Notes: generated by a model not told the origin, from the sequence alone. A stretch of DNA of 64,000 bases from Locusta migratoria (GCA_026315105.1 CM048745.1:759949006-760013005); one strand, 5' to 3'. Counted from the stretch's first letter, positions 11,441-21,806 are shown. Program-made: numbers and translations.

Positions 11441-12860
11441 ACCATACACTTATTTTACTTTACTTTACTTTATATGTGGCAAGGGTCTTATCGACCAAAC
11501 GCCAGGTCTAAGGTGCTCTTCTTTAATTCATGCGTTTCTCGATTTCTTCTTTCCAGCACTTTCTCTTGGCACGTTGTGTTGAACCAAATTTTGTTAGCTC
11601 GTTCACTTTTACCTACAGTTTTGGAAGCTCTGTCTTTAACATTCAAGTGTTTCCATCTGTTTTAGACATCTTGTGTTTCCTTATTGGCCATTCTCGTTCT
11701 TGTTAGAGTGTTCTCAATTTCTTTTGTAAAGTTTTCTTTTATATTTACTTTTTCCAGGTTTCTTATATTGTAATTAGTGATTTCTTCCCTATTTCTGTTT
11801 GCCTTCCTTCTGAGTTTAATTTTCATTTTAGATATGACTAACATATGGTTGTGTCACAATCTGCACCCCTAAAGGTTCTGACATCTTTAATACTATTATG
11901 GAATCTTTTTTGTATTGCTACATGGTCAATCTGATTCACTAATTTTCCGTCTAGAGATAACGATGTCCCTAAATGCGTTTGTATTGTAATTTTGTGCTGT
12001 TTATCGTGAGGTCACTTACCTTTGGAATGTTTGTAAGTCGTACCCCATTATCTGAACTTTCCTCGTGTAAACTAAAATTGCCAACGATTGGTTTGTAGAT
12101 TTCTTCCTTTCCTATTTTGGCAGTAAAATCTCCTAACGTTATTTTTACGTTATGCCTGCTTATTGAGTTCTATGCGTATTCCAGTTAATCACAGAATTCT
12201 TCTTTCACTTCATCATATTTATCTTCTGTGGGTGCGTGGGCATTTAGAAATGTAATGTCTAACCATTGCGTCTGAATTGTGACGTATGATATACAATGAT
12301 TAACATGTTTGAATTCCTTTACTCAGTCTCTTATTGATTTATGAAAGTAGAATCCTGTTCCAAATTTATGGCGCTGACCGCAGTCTCCACACAAAATTGT
12401 TCCGTACCCTGTTTTCAGTGAACCCGTTCCCTGCTATCTTACTTCTTCAAGCGCCACCAGTTGCACTCTGTATCTTGTTAATTCGTTCACCAGTGTTTGG
12501 GTACTTCCAGGGCGGTGCAGGCTTGTAATATTACATAAACCAAAAGAGAAAATCTTGTTGCTTTGCAGTTTTTGTTACAGTATTTACTGTGCTGATTCCG
12601 AGGCTTACGTCGAGTGTCCTGAGCGGTATACATTTTACATGAGTGGGTTGTTAGTCCTCTGTACAACCCCGAATCTGGAGGACAAGGAGTCTTGATTTTG
12701 GGCTGCTCTGATCTTAGGAGATTGCCTTCACCACGGCTTAGCGAGTCTCTCCTGCCCACGCTAGTTTTGGTCCACCCCGGGTTTTTTATTTACCCGGAAC
12801 CCCCTATATCTAGTGAGCATTTCCCTATCCCCCACCTGGGGAGGCGCCCGATGGGGGACC
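11440..12860 (-). mobile_element. LINE relic: 5' region and AP-endonuclease domain
   Basis: Minus-strand translation, with frameshifts, shows the EN order. NITSLHRPGSTQTLVNEL lies near 12500, followed by VALEEV (near 12460), then an ITFLNAHAPTEDK block (12230), ITLGDFTAKIGKEEIYK (12120), ESSDNGVRLTN (12050), VNQIDHVAIQKRF (11920) and KIKLRRKANRNREEITNYN (11800). GDF, NAHAPT and the IDH block are standard EN signature positions. A GC-richer 5' region extends to about 12860. The RT part is missing, so this is an internal fragment ending near 11440. Confidence 0.85.
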
Positions 12861-13132
12861 AGCAAAACCCTACACTCCTTCCATTAATCTATTTAGCCCA
12901 TCACTTTCCATATCTCTAGCCATTTAGTACTTTACTCATTGTCCCGTTAAGCTTCTCTCTGTATTAGTTAGCTGAATATCATGTGTTACTTAAGTATTTG
13001 TTATTACAATGTTAACTCCACCCACCTCTATCTCTGTTCATCTTCCTCATCTCTTTCCTGTAGCTACCCGTTCCTCCTCTGCCTCCTTCTCTTACTTCTC
13101 CACCTCCTCCTCCTCCTCCAATAACTTCTTTC
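12861..13132. repeat. pyrimidine-rich low-complexity segment with (TCC)n
   Basis: Dominated by C and T, with a TCC-type run at about 13098-13120. No coding signal. Confidence 0.6.
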
Positions 13133-13451
13133 TCTGAAGGAACTGAGATACCAACAGCCGTATGTGTAATAAAATATTTATTGTATCACAACCAGTTTCG
13201 GCATTCCAGTATGCCATCTTCAGGCCCCTACATCGGAGCATAATATCCAAAAGTAGGGATACTAAAACTGGATTCGTGGACTTTTGTCTCCACTAAGAAA
13301 CAGAAGCCCACGAATCCAGTTTAATATCTCTACTTTTGGATATTATGCGGTTGTAGGGACCTGTAGATAGCAGAGTGGAATGCCGAAACTGGTTGTGATA
13401 CAATAAATATTTTATTATACATACGGCTGTTGGTATCTCAGTTCCTTCAGA
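13133..13451. mobile_element. 319-bp foldback (hairpin) element
   Basis: The left arm from TCTGAAGGAACTGAGATACC (13133) and the right arm ending at its complement (13451) pair over about 150 bp with roughly 10% mismatch and a loop near 13285-13300. The arms contain ACCAGTTTCGGCATTCCA and CATCTTCAGG, words shared with Penelope-like terminal repeats. No ORF; probably a non-autonomous element. Confidence 0.85.
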
Positions 13452-14170
13452 CTCTTGACCAGCCGCTGTCCCGTTTCCACCACCAATGATGGATTCCATA
13501 AGCCTCTTCTTTCTTTTCTCTGTCCTCCTCCCACCGTCTATAACAGCCCGTCCTCTCATATTATCTAACCGCTTTCTGCCAGTCTCCTCCTCTCCTCCTG
13601 TCCCCTCTCTTTTATATGTGAACACTCTCATTTCACGTTGATAGGCCAAATAGTGTAGATGTCGGCAGTAATGTACCCTCCGCGATGCACCACACTGAAT
13701 CTTATGTGTTAGTCTTGTTTTGAAGGTCACGTGTGCAAAATTGTATATCATCCAGATTAACTACCGTTCCATCTCATAAAATATAAGTGGCGCCGGCCAA
13801 AGAAAATTACCAATTTCATCTTTTCAGCAGTTCCTTTTGGATTTCTATTTTCTTCTTCCTAAGCACCTCTGTATTTATACAAACTCAGTAATCAGAGCTG
13901 GTTGTTCCTCAACCAGGTATGGTCGCAGGGAGCAATTAAGAAAGTAATAAAATTAAAAACTAAGAAACAACTGAGCAAAAGAATCACAGAATTACCTGTA
14001 TCACGAAAATACATCCGCTTTACCTTACTCGCTACAGAGTACAAACATGACCTGTATGCTGACCTTTACTGACTTTTTCCACGGTTTTCATGAATTGGTA
14101 ATGAGAAAATTGAGTGACGCGTAACGTCACGGGGGAGAACTGAATATTACATGAAATACAGTAGGCTAGC
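13452..14170. other. no recognisable feature
   Basis: Mixed composition. The minus-strand ORF at 13293-13751 runs from the foldback into unique DNA and has no domain. Confidence 0.4.
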
Positions 14171-14179
14171 CCGAGGGCT

Positions 14180-14640
14180 GCGTTACCGGGGGTAGCACCA
14201 CTGGCTGGCGCTCTCGTATGTGTGTCGGCGGCTAGGCAGGGCGGCCGGCGGGCACCACTGCCACCGAGCCCCGGCCGTCCGTAAACAAAGCTCGGGTTTC
14301 GGGGGCGTAACGAGACAATTAGAACGGCCGCCGGCGCGACATCTGGCGGCCGGTGGCAGTGGGTGGTTCCGCGCCACCCCCGCCGCCCCCGCCGCCCCCG
14401 CTGTGGTGTGGGTAATGGCGCGCAGCGGGCGTCCGCGCCGTTCTTTCCGCACACAGCCGGATGGCCGGCGGCGCGGGCCCGACATCAAAGCGCGCCGCGC
14501 GCACGCCCGCTCTATTCTCTGCCGCTTCAAAAGGTCAGATTTCACTTTGATATGAAGTTAATTAAGGCGGTGCCAAAACATTTCATTTCGTCTCCCGCCG
14601 CCGTCGCCGCCACGCCAGCGTTTATTCGAATGAAGAACGC
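14180..14640. promoter_or_regulatory. CpG-rich island 1
   Basis: Strikingly GC- and CpG-rich for this AT-rich window, with a CCGCCGCCCCC-type run near 14376-14405. Several overlapping ORFs on both strands are composition artefacts (long stop-free stretches rich in Arg, Ala and Pro). The 3' shoulder (14550-14590) contains TTAATTAA beside GC-rich blocks. It could be a promoter, an enhancer or a conserved noncoding element; no adjacent gene is visible. Confidence 0.4.
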
Positions 14641-14956
14641 TGACTACTGTGCAGAAAAGAAGAGGGGGAAAAAATTCGTCCTTCACCAGCCCACCAAAGC
14701 AACATTAATAGGAGTCTGTGATACATCACGGTAGTGAGAGGCCCTACTATTCTGGATGACTTTTTTCGACTCCGTACAAACACTATAGATCGATCAACGA
14801 GAGGATGCAGATCAAAACAGATCTAATTAAATTCTCGTCCATAACAGACAGGCTACATTCGAACTGTGTCAGAGTAATTCGCTTTTCCAGTCTCCAAATC
14901 TATAATGGACTCACGATACACGATGCCTCTGACATCTGACAACAGTCTATCAGTTT

Positions 14957-14974
14957 GGGGGGGGGGGGGGGGGG
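14957..14974 (+). repeat. 18-nt G homopolymer
   Basis: Uninterrupted G run at 14957-14974 followed by CGGC. Confidence 0.95.
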
Positions 14975-15166
14975 CGGCTAAGTAACTGACCCCGACGTAG
15001 TTTTTCGGCTACAACTCCCGTTCTCTTCAATATTTTTATTTAACCTTCGAGCCGACTATTTTAGCACGAAATGCACTTGGGGTATGTTATTATTTCCTTA
15101 AGAAGAAGCTAAACATGTACACTTTTTTGTATAAATTGCAGCACCAAGACAAAACGCATGAATTCA

Positions 15167-15256
15167 AATGTTTGTAAAGTTATGGGACATAACTGCGGTG
15201 GTCATTGGTCCCTAAACTTACAAACTACTTTAACTAACTTATCCGAAGAACAATGT
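15167..15256 (-). mobile_element. SINE family 1 tail/body fragment
   Basis: Inverted tail (AAATGTTTGTAAAG) and body (GGTCATTGGTCCCTAAACTT). The tRNA head is missing. Confidence 0.7.
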
Positions 15257-15357
15257 TGAATCTGGTCTAATAAATTAATCGATAATAATAATAACAATAA
15301 TAACTTGGTAGGCAAATATGATTCTCGAACATATTTGATCAATATATATATATATAT

Positions 15358-15500
15358 GTTCAATTATTTGTATAGTCTATGGGACTTAAGTACTGGGTCA
15401 TCAGTCCCTAAACTTACAAACTACTTATGAACTACTTACGAACTAGGACGGCACAAATATCCATGCCCGAGGGAGGATTCGAACCCCTGAGCGTAGTGAT
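15358..15500 (-). mobile_element. SINE family 1, 5'-truncated head
   Basis: Inverted body GTCATCAGTCCCTAAACTTA, then GACGGCACAAATATCCATGC and the inverted B box GGATTCGAACCCC. It stops inside the tRNA head and is preceded by a short TA run. Confidence 0.85.
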
Positions 15501-15657
15501 CAATAAAGAATTGAAATTCACAGCCATGTTAAAGCAATCCCGAGTACAAATAATTGGAATACCTCACTATACAATATTGCACCGTTCTTCAGAAACTCAT
15601 GGGGAATAATAAAACCATGTGCCTGCAAGGACGATCAGCTTTCTGTGCCGAATTTTA

Positions 15658-15808
15658 AGTTTCAAATATTTCTAAACCTAAGGGACCAAACCGCTAAGAA
15701 CATTGGTCCCTAGACTTACAAACGAATTTAACTTATGCTAAGGATAAGACACACGCCCATGACTGAGGGAGAACAAAAGTCCGGCGGTAGCGGTCCCAGA
15801 CAGTACGG
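15658..15808 (-). mobile_element. SINE family 1, degenerate
   Basis: Inverted body CATTGGTCCCTAGACTTACA followed by a decayed tRNA-like head. Confidence 0.65.
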
Positions 15809-15837
15809 TAAATTTTTCCGTATGCGTGGTATGCTTT

Positions 15838-16735
15838 AAATATACTCCTGAAAAATGAAGAAAGAACACCATGAATTATTCAACCCAGAAAAGTGAAATT
15901 TTATTGACGCTATCTTGAGGCCGTAAACAACACACGATCACGCAGTCAGAACCATTGGCACGTGAGTACAATCACCAGAGCGTGCGCAATGTTGATGATA
16001 GTATCGTGTATATCCTCATTTTGCAGCATTGCAGGCTTCAACTTGCTCATAAAGACGATCGTAGAGGTACCGAATGAGGTCTTACGGTATGGCCTACCAT
16101 GCATTTTCCATCTGATGCCTCAGTTGGACCAGATCTCGTGCCGGTCGCGTAGACCGCGAAGAGAAGACGTTTTATCCGGTCTCAGACATGCTCAGTGGGG
16201 ACATCTGGGAATAATGATGGGAAGGGTAGTTGTCGTACTCCTATAAGAGCACGTTGTGTTGTACGAGATATGTGTAGACGTGCATTGTCTTGTTGGAAAA
16301 GCACATCGCCTTGCTGGTGCATGAACGGCGGCAAGACGGGTTGAATGATGGTTTTAATGTACCGTGTACTCTTCAATATTCCCAGAACGAACACCAGAGG
16401 TGAACGGCCAGAGTAGGATATGGCTCCTCACACCGTAATGCCAGATGTCGACCACGTTTGTCTCGTACACTCCAGATTTTCACACTCCCCTGTACGACAC
16501 CACCCACGCGTACGACCAATATTGGCACCGTAGCAGCGACGACTCTCATCACTGAAGACGCCACGTCTCCATTCGTCCCTTCATAACTGCCTACAATAAC
16601 ACCATTGAAGGCGGGCTGAACGATGTTGGGGCCTGAGCGCAGGAAACTCTAACGGGACACATGATCGTGCACCATTGTGAGGGGAGTGATATTCTGCAAT
16701 CGCCATTCTCCTGTAGTGATCGTCTAGCGAACATC
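15838..16735 (-). mobile_element. Tc1/mariner-type transposon relic (minus strand)
   Basis: Minus-strand translation shows Tc1-like transposase pieces in order. These are LRPQHRSARLQWC (about 16630), WRRGVFSDESRC (about 16550), then VLGILKSTRYIKTIIQPV and GDVLFQQDNARLHISRTTQ with a degenerate PDVPTEHV (16394-16182). The FSDES and QQDNARLH blocks are those around the first two catalytic Asp residues of Tc1 transposases. Near 15840 the flank TATACTCCTGAAAAATGAAG resembles a terminal repeat end next to a TA. Stops and frameshifts make it inactive. Confidence 0.85.
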
Positions 16736-17075
16736 CAACAGTGTACGGTACACTGAAACCATCATTTAACCCGTCTTGCAGCCAGTCATGCACCAACAAG
16801 TTGATATGCTTTTCCAACAGGACACTCTAGATCCACAAGTAACCCGTACCACACAACATGCTTTTTATGGTGTACGTTAACTACCCTCGCCAGCACGATA
16901 TCCAGATCTCTCCCTCATTGACCATATTTGGGACTTCATGAAACGTCATGTTCAGCGGTCTGTATGAGGGGCACGAAATCTGGTCCAACTGAGGCACCAG
17001 GTGGAAATTGCATGGCAGACCATTCAGGACCTCAACGATCGTTTCCCTCGGGGGACGTCTCCTAAGTGCGACGAC
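16735..17075 (+). mobile_element. Tc1-type transposon relic, head-to-head partner (plus strand)
   Basis: Nucleotide words shared with the complement of the neighbour (CATTTAACCCGTCTTGCAGCC, CAACAGGACACTCTAGATCC, ATCTGGTCCAACTGAGGCA) occur here on the plus strand, so a second decayed copy lies inverted against the first. Only the 3' half of the transposase is present. Confidence 0.7.
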
Positions 17076-17189
17076 GTACGATTAACTGCGCCGTCTAGAT
17101 GCCGTGCGACAATACCCATTGTGACGGATCTCGAGCTGTTACGTCAGTGGTTCCAGAGACCACAGGCGGAAGCTGGTGACCATTGTTTG

Positions 17190-17600
17190 CACCGGTTCAG
17201 TTGAGGACGGCCGCTATAAGGCCGAGGAGCTGAGGGCGGCGATTCACGCGGGGAGCAGCGGCAATCGCTCTAATGGCCGCGTTTTTTCATCGGCGGCCGC
17301 GCTGTACAGAGACCGTCTGCTTGGGAGAGGGGGTGAGTCGGCGGTTAATCAGGCGCTGGCAGAGGGGCAGAGGGGCAGAGGGGCAGAGGAGAGGCCGCTG
17401 CTAGCTGCTAGCTGCTAGCCCAGGCAGCGAACGTCGGCCGGCCAGGGGCGGCGCGCCCGCGGTTTTTATGTTTCGCCAATTCACAACAGTCGGCCGTTAT
17501 GAATAACGCGCCCCCAACTCAATGGAGCCGAAGCGGCGCGCGCCGAATACCAATGCGAGCGGCGCGCAGGAAAGAGCCAGCCACTGGCTGACGCGGGATC
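17190..17600. promoter_or_regulatory. CpG-rich island 2
   Basis: GC- and CpG-rich segment containing an AGAGGGGC 8-mer repeat (about 17361-17390) and three CTGCTAG repeats (about 17398-17419). The stretch 17460-17520 holds TTTTTATG and a 14-bp palindrome, CGTTATGAATAACG. No exon is recognised. Confidence 0.4.
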
Positions 17601-18089
17601 AGCAGGGTTGCAGCGCCAGTGTCTCTGCACTTACAAGGGAGGCCATGACGGTTGGAAAGAGGATTTACTGCAAACGTCTTACACTCGTAGTACTCCATGA
17701 GGACAACAAAATGTGTAAGCACTAGCGCGTACTTCTCAATGTAACGATACACTGAAACTTTTATTTATTTTTTGTTTATCTTTGATCAGCGATACTTATC
17801 GTCTCCGGTTCCCTCTGACTCGTACTGCAACTAATTTAATTTCGTTCGTCATTTTTTACTCCCAAACAAGCGAGAAGACGGAACCGAGATAGTAGTTTTT
17901 ACTCACTCTCTTGTCTATGTTCGTTCTGTACGGACGTCTTCCATTCATGTATCCATTCAATGTAAGTAATTGTGATGCAAGATGTAAAAATATATTACTT
18001 AAATTTAAAATCATCCCCTCTTTTTGGCTTTTATTTAAATGAATCCCTCCACGTCAAATACTTATTTTCTATTGTTTTCAGCTCCTTCA

Positions 18090-18288
18090 AAAATGTTCAA
18101 ATGTTTGTATAGCTTGTGGCACTTATTTATGGGGTCATCAGTCCCTAAACTTACAAACTACTTATGAACTAGCTAATCCTAAGGACGGCACAAATATCCA
18201 TGCCCGAGGGGGGATTCGAAACCCCGACCGTAGTGGCCGTGCAGACCGTGACTGGAGCGCCTCAGTCCCCTCGGCCACCGCGGCCGGC
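18090..18288 (-). mobile_element. SINE family 1, full length
   Basis: Runs from the inverted tail through the body to the complete tRNA-like head: inverted B box GGATTCGAAACCCC and inverted A box CTCGGCCACCGCGG. TTCAGCTCCTTC before and TTCAGCTACTTC after the copy form a 12-bp target duplication with one mismatch. Confidence 0.92.
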
Positions 18289-18478
18289 TTCAGCTACTTC
18301 ACCTCCGTAATAGTTTAATGTTCAGACGCCACTACAATCGCTTCGCATTGTCTGCAAAATTTTAACCAATCAATCATCCTTATACTATACATTGCTTGAT
18401 TTAAGAATCTGCAGTCATTTCTTTTGTAATTTAACGAAGTCCGATTATTTTTTAAAAGTATTTTCTCATTATGTACAT

Positions 18479-18509
18479 GTGGCGTCTGTTCTGAGAGAAC
18501 AGACGTCAC
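18479..18509. repeat. short hairpin of the GTCTGTTCT type
   Basis: Arms GTGGCGTCTGTTCT (18479-18492) and its complement with one mismatch (18496-18509) around a 3-nt loop. Related hairpins lie at 19484, 19911, 20390 and 62178. Confidence 0.85.
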
Positions 18510-18542
18510 TTCTGATCCTGCAGTTGTTATTATTCAACTTTC

Positions 18543-18856
18543 ATAGAATATATGACATCAACTGCGATTGGGGAAAGCTGAAAATATGTGGGGAGGGGTG
18601 GGCAAAGCTTGATGCCCTTACTCTTACGGGAATTAGTTCATAACTACGAGTTTGAGTACTGTGGGCAGGGCGAAGCTGGGAATTTGTATCTGACGGGAGG
18701 CGTGCTTAGGTATTCCTTGCAGGTGCGGTGAACACTGTGTCCCCAGTCGTGTAGGGGTCAGCGCAACTGCCTAGAAAGCAGGAGACCCGTGTTCGAATCC
18801 AGGCTGGGTACACATTTTCAGCTTTGCCCAATCGCAGTTGATGTCATATATTCTAC
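18543..18856 (+). mobile_element. inverted-repeat module enclosing a tRNA-like promoter (module i)
   Basis: About 45-bp inverted repeats, 18543-18590 and 18811-18856 (core ATATGACATCAACTGCGAT), enclose a tRNA-like sequence at about 18750-18812 with B box GTTCGAATCC. The right arm begins directly after the tRNA-like 3' end, so the left arm is an inverted copy of the tRNA's 3' flank. No protein is encoded. Confidence 0.8.
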
Positions 18857-19483
18857 GAACGTATTTTATCATTACCAGTAATTTCATGTTCCATCCACGG
18901 TCACACAACAATGAAAAGCGAAGTGAACAGTCTGAACATTGATCTCCAACGGAAAGTATCTCGAACATTCACTTATTAAATGAGACATAAATGTTATCAT
19001 TTCCAGCTTCTACAATCCGAAGTGCAGGATTCAGCTAGATGCTTTCCGTAAATCTTATAACGTGCTGTTGCTTGTATGGTGCCCGACTTTAATATGCAAC
19101 CCGCTGTTTATTTGCTTTCATGTTCATTTTGTGCTGTACTTTGACTAATCTATTTCAAAATTTAAAAAAAATCGGTACCATCAATTCCTTGTCCAAAAAA
19201 TATAATCGCGGAATCTACTTTAACAATTATGGCATCATACGAAGCAAGGGCAACGTTATAATTGGTGACCGTGACAGGACGAACATTGACAAGAGAGTGA
19301 GTAAAAACTACTATCTCGGTTCCGTCTTATCGCTTCTTTGGGAGTAAAAAATGACGAACGAAATTAAATTAGTTACATCCCGAGTCAGAGGGAACCGGAG
19401 GCGATAAGTATCGCTGATCAAAGATAAACAAAAAATAAATAAAAATTTCAGTGTATCGTTACATCAAGCGTTATTATTTTGGT

Positions 19484-20640
19484 GTGGTGTCTGTTCTTTC
19501 TGACATGTCCGAAAGAACAGACACCACAACTGCTTCGCAGCCAATTGTATTTGCGAATTAATGTTAAAGGAGAGGAAGGAAGAATGATTAGGAAGGAAAG
19601 GATTGACAGTGGCTGCATTAGAGCATTGAAATGATACTTTTGCGACAAATGAAAACGTGAGTCGGACCGGGAATGGGACCCGGGTCTTCTGCTTTGGGAC
19701 AGCGGTCGCCTTAACCGCTTGGCTACCCGTGGTCGCCTCCGGGCCGTCTCAAATTCCCACATGTCGCACGCTATGGCTGTAGTGCCCCTATCGTTCATGC
19801 CCTCTTACACTCGCCATTTCGGATTCCCGTGCGAGGTCGAACGTATGACCGCATCTGCGGTGAAGTAATTGAAGCTGACGCCGTCGTCGCGTCTAAATAA
19901 TTATTATTTTGCTGTGGTGTCTGTTATTTCTGACATGTCCGAAAGAACAGACACCACACCTGCTTCGCAGCCAATTGCATTTGCAAGTTAATGTCACGTT
20001 TTCACTTGTCACCATTGTTTCATTTCAATGCCCTAATGCAGCCACGGTCAATTCTTTCCTTCCTAATCCTAAAGGATTAGGAAGGAAAGAATTGACCGTG
20101 GCTGCATTAGGGCATTGAAATGAAACAATGGTGACAAGTGAAAACGTGAGCCGGACCGGGAATCGAACCCGGATCTCCCGCTTCGGGCCAGCGGTCGCCT
20201 TAACCACTTGGCTACCCGTGCTCGCCTCCTGGCCGTCTCAAATTCCCACATGTCGCACGTTATGGCTGCAGCGCCCCTATCGTTTATGCCCTCTTACACT
20301 CGCAATTTAGGATTCCCGTGCGATGTCGAACGTATGACTTCATTGAAGCTGACGCCGTCGTCGCGTCGAAATAATTATTATTTTGCTGTGGTGTCTGTTA
20401 TTTCTGACAAGTCCGAAAGAACAGACACCACACCTGCTTCACAGCCAATTGCATTTGCAAATTAATTTTCAAGGAGAGGAACGAAGAAGGATTAGGAAGG
20501 AGAGCATTGACAGTGGCTGCATTAGGGCATTGAAATGAAACAATGGCGACAAGTGAAAACGTCAGCCGGACTGGGAATCGAACCCGGGTCCCCCTCTTAG
20601 GGCCAGCGGTCCACCTTAACCACTTGGCAACCAGTTATTG
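19484..20640 (-). repeat. tandem array of three tRNA-derived SINE/hairpin units
   Basis: Three minus-oriented units begin at hairpins of the GTGGTGTCTGTT type (19484-19527, about 19911-19956, about 20388-20432) and carry a tRNA-like head (inverted B boxes near 19670, 20160 and 20575; inverted A box CCGCTTGGCTACCC or similar). Unit lengths are about 427, 477 and 250 bp; the third is truncated. ORFs here come from these repeats. Confidence 0.8.
19995..20148. repeat. perfect 76-bp-arm palindrome within the SINE array
   Basis: Left arm 19995-20070 starts CACGTTTTCACTTGTC and ends CCTAATCCT. The right arm 20073-20148 is its exact complement by eye, with a 2-nt spacer. Units 1 and 3 have only one arm, so the inversion is private to unit 2. 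Confidence 0.92.
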
Positions 20641-20689
20641 AGAAAATCGTAAGATAATTTCGATCGGTCGTCAAATATGTACCATATGT

Positions 20690-21200
20690 ACCTGTGCGTG
20701 AGCGATTTCGTCATGAAGCCGCGGCAGCCGAGTGGTACCAGAAATTGGAAACGTATCTGGAAGAATATCAGTAATCCTTTTCTTTAGTTCGGTTTGGTAT
20801 GACGTGGTCAATGAAGTAATCCCAACCGGAGAAAAACTGTTCAACATTAAGCTGCGACCATCACCTCCGTGTACGAAATGTAATCTCGTAGAAATATTGC
20901 ATCATATATTGCTGTGTAGGGATTAAAATCAAATATGGACTTGGACACGGAAGAAACTGGCTCTTATCAACAGAACGTCAGAGAATTCCATACAGTTACA
21001 AGACGTACTTCACCCAGATTGGCGGCTCTTTCCAGAATCCAAGAATAATAGCTATACCAGGTTAGCGGGCCAATTTCTTTATTACGTGGTTACCGACAAA
21101 ACGCCAACTCTTCATGGTTATCATATGTACGTGACTGCGGAATATTTTGCGATCAAAAACATATCGAAAGTATAAAAAGACGTTTCAGAATTTCCTTACC
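20690..21200 (+). mobile_element. non-LTR retrotransposon C-terminal relic with a zinc-knuckle-like motif
   Basis: The translation, with stops, includes LFNIKLRPSPPCTKCNLVE followed by HHILLC, i.e. C-x2-C-x8-H-x4-C. Frames with GLGHGRNWLLSTE and LAGQFLYYVVT-like text follow. This resembles the post-RT C-terminal region of insect non-LTR elements (R1-like is a guess). Inactive. Confidence 0.6.
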
Positions 21201-21740
21201 GTTGCATTAAGCGATGGACGCCTTTAAGTTATCGACAAACTAGGCAGTTTCTTTTCTTTATTTTTAATTTTTAATTTAATATTATTGTTGATTACTATTA
21301 TTTCTAATTCTGTGCGTTCCTAGCCGTTTGGTCTATTAATACTCTGTGTACTACGCCAGCGACGCTGCACAAAATGTTCAAGTGTCCTTCCTTCTTCTGT
21401 TTAAGTTGGAGAATTCCTTAAAGGCTGCGGAAGTTACGCACCGTTTGTGTTTACAATACTAAAGTTTTGTAGCAGTTGATTTATTACGGAAATGATATAC
21501 TTCATTGGAGAAGTCTTTGTTTATTCCTGTGTACATTGAATATTTCGTTGCTACAAACTTTTCATTTATTTATTTATTTATGTTTATTTCTGTAACAGAG
21601 AAGATCACACCAATAGCAGCCGACGCCGCAGAAGGCGATATTAGCGAGCGAAAGGATGGGCTGTAAGGGAGGAGGGAGGCCCAGAATCTAAAAGGACAAA
21701 AAATTTAAAAAAGAGAGGTATAATGCGCAAAAAAAAAAAA
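21200..21740. other. no recognisable gene; short ATTT repeat
   Basis: AT-rich with a short ATTT-type run at about 21566-21583. Confidence 0.45.
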
Positions 21741-21806
21741 GTGGTTAGCGTCAGAGCCCCTTACTAGTTGGGCGTTGATCACTGGATCGAATCCCATTCG
21801 TCACCT
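21741..21806 (+). other. tRNA-like sequence (degenerate)
   Basis: A box-like TGGTTAGCGTC and B box-like GGATCGAATCCC at tRNA-like spacing. No convincing acceptor stem was confirmed, so this is more likely a SINE head or tRNA pseudogene than a tRNA gene. Confidence 0.35.

Larger units (their letters stand above)
17740..19463. mobile_element. 1.7-kb non-autonomous element with about 200-bp terminal inverted repeats
   Basis: Left TIR 17740-17938 and right TIR about 19267-19463 are inverted copies, about 95% identical by eye (terminal bases TGTAACGATACACTGAAA). TCAA precedes the left end (17736-17739) and follows the right end (19464-19467), a candidate 4-bp target duplication. No transposase ORF lies inside. 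The interior is AT-rich and contains a family-1 SINE (18090-18288) and an inverted-repeat tRNA module (18479-18856), both presumably later insertions. Confidence 0.8.

Noticed and set aside
14032..14734. Five overlapping ORFs of 61-140 codons on both strands
   Set aside because: High GC removes stops in all frames; no domain and no preferred frame.
18750..18812. Functional tRNA gene
   Set aside because: Only the B box is good; the sequence lies within an inverted-repeat module, as expected for a retroposed tRNA-like head.
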